Source of the DNA: Mycoplasmataceae bacterium
GTDB taxonomy: Bacteria; Bacillota_I; Bacilli_A; Mycoplasmatales; Mycoplasmoidaceae
Direction: 5' to 3'
DNA length: 64,000 bases
NCBI GenBank assembly: GCA_031261065.1
Contig: JAISKD010000011.1
Span: 1 to 64,000, forward strand
Positions 54,819-64,000 of this stretch are shown here, piece by piece. How positions within the stretch are numbered: the stretch's first letter is position 1; each line of letters starts with the position of its first letter. The notes under the pieces are model-generated. The model saw nothing but the letters and a program-made list of their open reading frames with translations. It was not told where the DNA came from and did not search any database. Both the position numbers and the translations under genes were made by a program.

Positions 54819-55613
54819 ATGAATAAAGCTAAAGGTATAGGTTTTTCAATCATCATTCTTTCAATCTTTTTAACGCTTATTTCATATATCGCGTTGTTGA
54901 GCTGCCATAATGATTTATCTAAGGTTGATGATGCTTTCATCTACTTACGAGAAATTTCATCGCTTGTGATGATTATTGGTTTTATTTTTTGATATGTAGG
55001 TTTAAGAATTAGCGATGAATTAAAGTTAAGTGTTGTATTAGGAGTAATAGTTGGTTTAGTTTTGGTTTTCGCAGGAATAGTATATTCGTTCTCAACAGTG
55101 ATGAGACTTAATTTAAATGAAGATACCATAATAACAAAGGATGATATGATTCCATATATCGCCCTAACAGCCTTAGTATTATTAACACAAATTATTCTTT
55201 GCGCTGAGCAATATTCTCAAAGACACTTATCTGGATTTATCTTCAATTTAGTTTGTCTTGGATTATCCGCATATGTGCTTGGAGTTTCCGTAATAGCTTA
55301 TGTAACAGGAACAACAGGAAATACTGATTTTGATGCAGATTTCTTTATAAAGGACTTTGGTTCAACAGGTGTTTTGGTTCCATTACTAATAGGACTTGTA
55401 CTTACTTGTACAAATAGAAACACTGCACTATCATTTTTCTTTCCTTCATTGACACTATTAGCTTTTTTAGCTCTAATCATTTTCTTAAATCTTGGTAGCT
55501 CTGTTGAAGCAATTAATAAATATGAAACATTAACTGTTCTTGGATTGGGTATAAGCATTCACATCACCGTTATTCCAAATCTAATTTACGGTTTGATTTA
55601 CGAAGATCGTTAA
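54819..55613 (+). CDS. multi-pass membrane protein of unknown function
   Basis: The 264-residue protein has about seven TM helices and a polar loop of DFDADFFIKDFG. No motif recognised. It resembles in size and topology the tandem paralogs at 9382 and 10305, with a similar LLLTQIILCAEQYSQ-type internal helix end (paralogs have FYSQK), but the similarity is weak. ATG 54819 chosen over an upstream in-frame start because of the promoter. Confidence 0.75.
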
Positions 55614-55681
55614 TAATTATTTATTAAGTTAGGTAAAAGATTTTAGTCATCTTTCTTCCCACCACGCGGAAAAAGCTGATG

Positions 55682-56845
55682 CTACTCACTTTTAATTTTA
55701 TCGAATATTTGTTTATATACACCATCAGCAAATTCCAATTCGCTTTCTAATTTTATTGCTGTTCTAATTGTTGGTTTAGTTGCTGGATTTTGTGGAACGA
55801 ATAATGAACAACAATCCTCGAATGGTATAATAGATGTCTCATATGTATCAATAGTTCGTGCGATATCAATTATTTCATTTTTATCATACGCTAGTAATGG
55901 TCTCATTACTAGAAAACCACCTATTGCATCTTGAATGGCACTCATGCTCTCAACAGTTTGGCTTGCAACTTGTCCACTTGATTCACCCGTTGCTATTGCA
56001 TCGTACTTATTCTTAATAGCCAAATCTCTAGCTATTCTAAAGAAATATCGTCGCATTAAAGTTATTTGGTAAGACTTATTAGAAATATGTGCTAATTCAT
56101 GTTGTAGATTGGTAAACTCACATATGTAGAGTTTAGGCTTTTCTATTTTCCCGTCAAGTGTTACTTTTTTGATTAATGTTCTAACTTTTTCTAATGCGCC
56201 GATATTTGTATGTGGTGGAGTAATGAATGTAAGATAATCAACATGAAAACCTTTCTTAATAATTAGGTGCGAAGCAACAGGAGAATCTATTCCTCCGGAA
56301 ATGAGTACAAGTATTCTTCCGTTTATCCCTACGGGGAATCCACCTAACCCTTTTATTCTTCGCAAGTAATATATAGCATCGTCCCTTCTTATTTCAACAG
56401 TTATTTTAATTTTAGGCTTATGGACATCTACTGCAAAATTTGGTTTCGCTCTAAGCACGTATCCACCCAATTGTTCGCTTATCTGCATAGAATTAAGCTC
56501 AAATGCTTTATCTTGTCTTTTAGTTTCGAATTTAAAAGTTGTAGGTTCATTATAATCATTGAGCTTTTGAATAATATTTTCAGCAAGAACATCAATCTTT
56601 CTGTCGGAAATGTAACCGATCAAGATTAATGAGATGCCGGGAACACGTTTTAAAACGTTAACAATTTCCTCTTGTTGTGATTCATCATAGCCGCTTATCG
56701 TTGTTGAATCATAATGCTTTTCGCAAACAATATCTGAAAAATCTACCAATGATTTTTTAATATTTTTAAATAAGCAGTTGATAAAGGACATTTTATTTTT
56801 TCCTTTAAGTGTCAATTCACCATATTTTATGTATATGATAGCCAT
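55682..56845 (-). CDS. thiI: tRNA 4-thiouridine synthetase / sulfurtransferase ThiI
   Basis: The 387-residue protein has the NFLD plus THUMP domain (1-165), then the PP-loop LVLISGGIDSPVASHLI (about 178-194), THUMP-linked NLQHE and ATGESSGQVASQT. It adds sulfur to U8 of tRNA. No rhodanese domain, as in Gram-positives. TATAAT is 6 nt before ATG. Length normal for the short form. Confidence 0.95.
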   Translation of the reverse strand: MAIIYIKYGELTLKGKNKMSFINCLFKNIKKSLVDFSDIVCEKHYDSTTISGYDESQQEEIVNVLKRVPGISLILIGYISDRKIDVLAENIIQKLNDYNEPTTFKFETKRQDKAFELNSMQISEQLGGYVLRAKPNFAVDVHKPKIKITVEIRRDDAIYYLRRIKGLGGFPVGINGRILVLISGGIDSPVASHLIIKKGFHVDYLTFITPPHTNIGALEKVRTLIKKVTLDGKIEKPKLYICEFTNLQHELAHISNKSYQITLMRRYFFRIARDLAIKNKYDAIATGESSGQVASQTVESMSAIQDAIGGFLVMRPLLAYDKNEIIDIARTIDTYETSIIPFEDCCSLFVPQNPATKPTIRTAIKLESELEFADGVYKQIFDKIKSE

Positions 56846-56851
56846 ATATAA

Positions 56852-56857
56852 ATTATA
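56852..56857 (-). promoter_or_regulatory. -10 box of thiI
   Basis: TATAAT on the minus strand with a 6-nt gap to ATG 56845. Confidence 0.7.
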
Positions 56858-56906
56858 ACACTGAGTATATTTTAAATAATTTGTTTAATATAATTAAAAA
56901 TTACAA

Positions 56907-57962
56907 TTATTTATAAAACTCTTTAAGCTCCGAGATAAATAATTCAATAGAGTTGTGTTTGCTAACATACTCATATGCTTTCTCTCCCATTTGTAATAAT
57001 TTTTTTCTATTGTAATTTTTCGCTATATTATTTACGATTTCAATAATACTATCATGCAAGTTATTTGATGTTGAATCGAAATGAAAAAAGAACGTTTTGT
57101 CTTTAAAAGAATTTACGGTTCCAAAATCTGGAGATATAAATGTTTTTTTATTGGAAAGCGAATACATAATTGACGCTGAATTTAATTGGTGATTTACATT
57201 TGGCGTAAATATTTCAATGTCCGATGTATTAAACCATGAATTGAATTCTTCGTCCTTTATGTAACCATATCTATAATGGATATTTGGTATGCCTTTCATT
57301 AAAGCGGCTAATTTCTTAGCATATGCTTTCTTAAAAAAAGTAACATTTCCGACGATTAGCAAGTGAATATTATTATTGTTTATATTTTTAAATATATCAA
57401 TCAGATTTTCTATTCTCTTTCTTTTTTCAATTAACCCGTGAAACATGAAAACTATATCGTCTTCTTTAAAATTAAACATTGATCTATGATTTTTGCTAGT
57501 ATATTTTATATAGTTGCAATAATTAGGGTGAGGAATTAAAACAATTCTACTTTTAAACAGATTGTAACTTTTTAATTTTTTTAATTCCTCATATGAATCT
57601 TCGCAATGTATAAGTATTTTGTCAGAAAGTTTTAATAATTTATCATAGTTTTTAAATTCATTTTTTTTAATTCTATTGTGCAATGTTGTAAATAGCCTAC
57701 CACCATGTTTAACATAATTAGAAATTCTTCAAACAAAGAATTTATCTATGTATGCTGTTCCACATAAATTTAAATGTAGCATCTTTATTTTTTTAGGTAT
57801 GCCAAAAATTCTATTAAACAATGATAATTTATGATATTGAAAATTTAAATCTTGGCTATTATCTTGAAAAAAATTCAGATATTTATTGTTTTTCCATAAA
57901 TAAGGAATTTGTATTATATCTGTTTTGTTGGAACTGCTTTCATGTCCAGGACTCTTTTTCAT
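56907..57962 (-). CDS. GT-B glycosyltransferase, divergent
   Basis: The 351-residue Asn/Lys/Ile-rich protein has a C-terminal GT4-like pattern: VFMFHGLIEKRKRIENLIDIF, LLIVGNVTFF, a YGYIKDEEFNSWFNTSDIEIF segment (family Y-x-x-D-x3...), and a conserved-looking N-H-Q-LNSAS. The UDP-sugar Glu motif is not well preserved. It is more AT-rich than its neighbours, a possible sign of transfer. It probably adds sugars to a surface glycan; specificity unknown. The first 77 codons and the rest are one frame through a Trp TGA. Confidence 0.8.
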
Positions 57963-58103
57963 ATTCTTAGTACGCCTTTATGTTTTATAAACATAAAGTA
58001 TTAATTTAATTATACAAGTAAAAAACAATTGCTGCACTTAGTTATGTTTGTTTGAAAATATAGGAAAAGCGAATTAGATATTAGAAAGTTTGCTGATAAA
58101 TAA

Positions 58104-58541
58104 TTACTCAAATTTTTCTATATTTTGTAAAAAAGCGGCGATCATTGTCTCGATATTGCCATTACCAGCATACTTATCTGAGTTTGAAAAATCATCTTCT
58201 AAACTAACTCACTCTAAATCGTTTAATTCTTTTTTTAATTCAACCTCTTTATTAAGTATTCCAGCAAATGCATACATTTTGATGTTATCTAAATTGAATT
58301 CGAAAGTCATCAATAGTTTTAATTTTATGTCTTCACTTGTTATGCCAGTTTCTTCTTCTATTTCTCTATAGGCATTTGCTAATGGTTCTTCGTCTTTATC
58401 TACTTTTCCACCATTAAAATTATATTTGCCCTTAAAGGGTTCCTTTGTTCTGATACAAAAAAGTGTTTTTGTTACCTTTTTGTCAAAAACCATTACGCAG
58501 GTATAAACGGGATGATCAGCTATTATTTTTGTAATACTCAT
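58104..58541 (-). CDS. NUDIX hydrolase (MutT-like)
   Basis: A 145-residue protein with the complete Nudix box GGKVDKDEEPLANAYREIEE plus ETGI (about 44-67; G-x5-E-x7-RE-x2-EE-x-G). Hydrolyses nucleoside diphosphate-linked compounds such as oxidised dNTPs; substrate not determined. TATAAT is 9 nt before ATG. Confidence 0.93.
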
Positions 58542-58560
58542 TTATATAAAATTATATAAA

Positions 58561-59073
58561 TTAAATTAGTTCATCTGTCCTAATAATATTCTTCTTTTCA
58601 ATGTCTTTGTATAATTTTGAGAAGATCAACCTTGATAATGGACCAGCAATTAAAAGGTTTAATGGAATTATAAAGCAAACATTTTTTCAAAAAGTATTAA
58701 GGAATTCCATTCCCGATAAGCCGGATCAACCAACATCTAATACTGTACCAACAAATGACATAAAAGGACACATTATTGCCATTGTCACGAAAGCAATTGA
58801 TAGAATCATATGAATCGGTTTTTGAGGATTAACTTTAATAACCTTAAAAACTATCAATGCAACAATATGTCTAACTATAAAAAATTCAAGAACAAGGGCG
58901 GTTAAGAAAGCTATACATGCTCCTGTGTATCAGCTTTTAACAAAATCTCAAAATGAGTGATCCCCATTTTCGACAACCTGGTGTATGATTAGGTTATAGG
59001 TAACCATGCCAATGACAATAAATGTCACCATTAGCAATGTAAATATTAATTCTTCTTTTCAGTTCTTAGGCAT
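58561..59073 (-). CDS. DUF2798-like four-TM membrane protein
   Basis: The 170-residue protein starts MPKNWKEELIFTLLMVTFIV, then has two TM-pair repeats each ending with a loop before P-L/I-x-x-I and a basic turn (FFIVRHIVALIVFK and LLIAGPLSRLIFSK). This is the two-repeat DUF2798 pattern of Firmicutes. Function unknown. Promoter TATAAT about 40-45 nt upstream. Confidence 0.75.
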
Positions 59074-59153
59074 TGCTATGTATTCGCTTTTAATACAAAG
59101 ACGCCTAAACTATATATATTATATAGTTATTTTTAATTAGGTGGGTAGTTGTG

Positions 59154-59578
59154 CTACTTACTAAGTTTCTTGATTTGGTTCATTTTTTCTTCAATAGCAA
59201 CTTGGAATTTATGATAATCAAAATCCTTAATGCTCTTATTTTTCACAGCATTATTTATTGCAGTGTTAACAACAGTAATAGCATCTGTTGTAATATTTTT
59301 TGTGAAATCAAAAAAGTCAGTAACAATTACAAGTTTTTTCCCATCGGTAGAAAATAAACCATCGCTTATAACAGCTGGTACTTTATTGTTTTTTAAATCA
59401 ATAATAAAAATTTTGCTTGGAACAATCGAACCTATCATTGGTATGTGATTTGGTAATATACTCATGTACCCAGAAGATGTTTTAATTTCAACAGAATAAA
59501 CGTTATCTTCAAATAAAGAACCATTTGGTGTGTTAACCTGTAAGTGAATTGATAGTTTTCTGGCTTCTGTAGAACCCA

Positions 59579-59579
<1 letters not shown>
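59154..59579 (-). CDS. atpC: F1 ATP synthase epsilon subunit
   Basis: A 141-residue protein with the epsilon beta-sandwich: LSIHLQVNTPNGSLFEDNVY, TSSGYMSILPNHIPMIG, and the C-terminal helices with NNAVKNKS. It regulates and couples rotation. ATG overlaps the atpD stop by 1 nt; last gene of the operon. Confidence 0.95.
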
Positions 59580-61049
<1,470 letters not shown>

Positions 61050-61057
<8 letters not shown>

Positions 61058-61937
61058 TGCCGGCTCCTTGAACTATTTCATTAATTTCTTGAGTGATTTG
61101 TTCTTGTCTTAATTTATTATACTTCAGGGTCAAAGTCGCTATTAAATCATTCGCGTTGTCAGTAGCTGCTTGCATATTATTCATACGTGTTGTATTTTCT
61201 GAAACTTTTGATTCGGCAACAGCGGCTTGTATAACTGTTGATAAAAAAACGATTGTACTATTGTCAAGAATGGATAAAGGACCTGGTTCAAACTGAATTA
61301 CTTTTCCTTCTTCAGATAAAATTGTATCTTTATATTTAACTTCAACACTTGAATCAACAAAAACATCCTTATCTATCGGTAAAATCTTTTTGTGTGTTGG
61401 TACTGATTTTAATGAATTAATATATCTTGTATATTCAATATTAACTGTTTTATATTCACCAGCAGCAAATTTCTGAGAAATTAAAGTACATAAGGGGATT
61501 ATTTCTAAATACTGACTTTCTCTGTCTGAAATATCGATGACTTGAATTATTCTTTCCTTTAATCCTTTTGCTTTTAGCAACGCCTCGCCCTTATTACCGA
61601 TTAAAATAATATCATCATTGTTACCAATGTTGTTAACTACATCACGTGTAATATTCGCATTAAAACCGCCGCATAAACCAAGAGATGAACAAATAACAAC
61701 TCAAAGTGCTTTGCTACTTTTATTGTTTTCTGCTCTGCGTTTAAATGTAGACTGAGGTATTGAAGAAACCAAAGAAAATATTATTGAATAGAAATCATTG
61801 TAGAAAGACTTTGTACTTGCGAAATTGTTGATTAATTTTCTGGACTTTGCAGCAGCAACTAGCTTCATAGATGAAGTAATTTTTTGCACATCTCTAACTA
61901 TGCTAATTCTTTTCTTAATTAAATCTAAAGATTGCAT
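61050..61937 (-). CDS. atpG: F1 ATP synthase gamma subunit
   Basis: The 295-residue central stalk subunit has the N-terminal helix [22 protein letters not shown] and the C-terminal helix [26 protein letters not shown], the pair that forms the rotating coiled coil. Separated by 1 nt from atpA. Confidence 0.96.
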
Positions 61938-61938
61938 A

Positions 61939-63489
61939 TTATTCTAACTCCTCCTCACGTCCATATTTTGTGATATCATACTTACTAATACTGACAATAT
62001 ATTGCTTAATGAATTTCTTAAGAGTTTTTAATAGTGAATCATTTACAGAATCATCAATCCTTTTTTCTGATTCAATAACTTTATACATAATCGTTTCTCT
62101 ACAAGTTTTTAAGTACCCAGAAATAAATTCTTTGATATGTTCAATCGGTATGAATTTTATTAGTTTTGTTGAAATAGATTGAAGGATAATCGCTTCTTCA
62201 GTTTGTGTGTATTGGCTATTCGCTGGTTGCTTAATCATTTCCATAACACGAGAACCATGCTCAATGATTAGCAATGTTTCCGGATCTAGGTCAGATGAAA
62301 ATTTACTAAATGATTTTACGTCATTGTATTGCGCAAGCTGTAATTTTAAAGAATTAGAGTTCTTTTTTATTGCTTTAGTTTGCGCTGCAGATCCAACACG
62401 CGAAACAGACAAACTGATGTCGATTGCTGGTCTCTGTCCTTCATTGAAAGCTTCTGATTGCAAGAATAGCTGACCGTCGGTAATAGAAATAATATTTGTA
62501 GGAATATAAGCAGATATGTCATTAGCTTGAGTTTCTACAATTGGAAGTGCAGTTATAGAACCACCAGAATATTTTGCATTAAGTTTACAAGCACGTTCAA
62601 GAAGTCGAGAGTGTAAGTAGAAAACATCTCCTGGATACGCTTCACGTCCTGGTGGCCTACGCAACAATAATGAAATTGTTCTATATGCATTGGCGTGCTT
62701 AGTTAAATCATCAAGAACAATTAAAACATTTTCTCCATTTGAAAGTCATTCCTCTGCAATTGCCATTCCAGAATAAGGAGCAATATATTGCAATGCAGTA
62801 GTATCAGAGGCTGTTGCAGAAACAACTGTTGTATAAGACATACATTCATTGGCATATAATGTTCTAACGATTTGTGAAACAGTCGCATTCTTTTGACCGA
62901 TTGCAACATATACACATTTAACATCCTTGCCTTTTTGATTAATGATAGTGTCAAGTGCAATTGTTGTTTTTCCTGTTTGTCTGTCGCCAATAATCAATTC
63001 ACGTTGACCCTTACCTATTGGAAACATAGCATCTATAGCCAAGATACCTGTTTGTAACGGTTCATTAACTGATTCACGAGTCATAACACCAGGAGCAGTT
63101 TTTTCTATTGGCATAGTTTTCTTTGTAACTATTTTCTTTTTACCATCAATACCGACTCCTAAAGGGTTTATTACACGACCAATTAATTCGTCTCCTACTG
63201 GCACAGATACCACTTTCTTTGTTCTTACGACTTTTGAGTTTTCTTGGATATCTTCGTGTTTTCCAAGAAGGATAACTCCAACGTAATCAGTATTTAAGTT
63301 TAGTGCAATACCTAATGTTCCATTTTCAAACTTTACAAGTTCGTTGTACATGATGTTGTCTAGACCGGAAACGATTGCTACACCATCTGAGATTGAAATA
63401 ACATTTCCATCTTCAATAACTTCTGAGTAGTTAGTGTATTTTTCAATTTTCGCTTTTATAACTGAAACGAATTGTGTTTGTTTACTCAT
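61939..63489 (-). CDS. atpA: F1 ATP synthase alpha subunit
   Basis: The 516-residue regulatory subunit has the P-loop [18 protein letters not shown] (about 169-186) with Gln as usual in alpha, the ADDLTKHA segment, [24 protein letters not shown], and [14 protein letters not shown]. Its start overlaps the atpH end by 8 nt. TGA encodes Trp before [13 protein letters not shown]. Confidence 0.97.
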
Positions 63490-64000
63490 CTTCTACCTCG
63501 TCAAATTCTTCCATTTGGTATTTATTTGCTTTTATTTGTTCGATTTTGAATTTAACACTTTCGTCCAAAATAAAATCCTTACCTTCAATTTTTATACCAC
63601 CAATAAGAGTTTTATCAATAATTGATAATGGTTTAATTTTTTGTTTAAATGCTTTTTCCAATGAGTTCGTAATGTTGCTTAATTGTTGTTTTGTTAAAGG
63701 GAAAGGAGTAAAAATTTTGATAACTGATATTCCAAGTTTTTCCTCGCAAGCTGTTCTAAAATCAAAAAATATTCTTCTGATATTATCGGTTTCATTGAAA
63801 TCAATTATTGTTCAAATTAAGTAAATAAAATCAACGGGAATATTTTTTTGCAAAACATTGGCCACTATTAATTTTCTACGTTGTTTTTTAATTCCTAGAT
63901 CACTAATAACTTTGTATACAAGTGGAATTGAGTCAAGAATTGAAATGAATTTTGATGCAAAGTCAGCATATTCTTTTAAACGTTTCTTGGCGGTCGCAAC
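63482..64000 (-). CDS. atpH: F1 ATP synthase delta subunit, partial at window edge
   Basis: The last 172 residues are present and the start is beyond 64000. The signature [21 protein letters not shown] near the C-terminus identifies the delta/OSCP subunit. An acidic C-terminal extension ([10 protein letters not shown]) follows. It connects F1 to the b-subunit stator. Part of an atpHAGDC run; upstream atpB, E, F are expected to the right of the window. Confidence 0.94.

Overview
The window is chromosomal DNA of a wall-less Mollicute (Mycoplasma-type). It is strongly AT-rich. Nearly every conserved protein is interrupted by in-frame TGA where its family has tryptophan, so all coordinates here use genetic code 4 (TGA = Trp). 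The gene set is that of a reduced Mollicute: a duplicated ferredoxin, HrcA, the RNA polymerase delta subunit, PotABCD, F-type ATP synthase, many lipoproteins, and no peptidoglycan genes. I cannot name the species.

Layout. 1-412: minus-strand tRNA array (Ser, fMet, Asp, Phe). 561-6070: short glucose-6-phosphate dehydrogenase, tRNA-Arg, argS, a DEAD-box helicase, an esterase. 6140-6732: first copy of a coiled-coil ORF family with an 11-bp-periodic upstream repeat. 6800-11216: Cys-rich mini-protein, proS and four membrane proteins, two of them tandem paralogs. 11272-17972: lspA plus pseudouridine synthase, pyrG, UDP-galactopyranose mutase (glf), a GT2 glycosyltransferase, a DJ-1 protein, ferredoxin, rpmB. 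18003-24539: two BspA-like (LRR_5) surface proteins, lysS, two glycosyltransferases, an orphan RelB/DinJ antitoxin. 24624-31946: tsaD, potABCD, a saccharopine-dehydrogenase-like oxidoreductase. 31985-32833: second cluster of coiled-coil ORFs, including a mosaic, decayed copy. 32920-37773: gpsA, a HAD phosphatase, hrcA, two unknowns, cmk, tRNA-Arg. 37930-44329: large secreted protein, histidine phosphatase, hemolysin III, RNase Y, a candidate small RNA, a lipoprotein. 44426-48067: rpoE, ychF, rlmB-type methylase, cysS. 48092-54279: 1656-residue FtsX-type permease and its ATPase. 54314-59073: third coiled-coil locus, a membrane protein, thiI, a glycosyltransferase, NUDIX, DUF2798. 59154-64000: ATP synthase genes atpC, D, G, A, H on the minus strand, running off the right edge.

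How parts work together. glf and the glycosyltransferases (15.5, 20.4, 21.7 and 56.9 kb) suggest galactofuranose-containing surface glycan or glycolipid. The LRR_5 proteins, lipoproteins and large secreted protein supply surface antigens. PotABCD imports polyamines. ATP synthase and the membrane proteins handle energy and transport.

Two features stand out. First, at least fourteen transcription-unit starts have a TATAAT box only 6-9 nt before ATG and no Shine-Dalgarno, while operon-internal genes do have one; this is the pattern expected of leaderless mRNAs. Second, three loci carry a mosaic family of small coiled-coil proteins with a shared C-terminal tail and an upstream array of ACAAAT repeats spaced exactly 11 bp.
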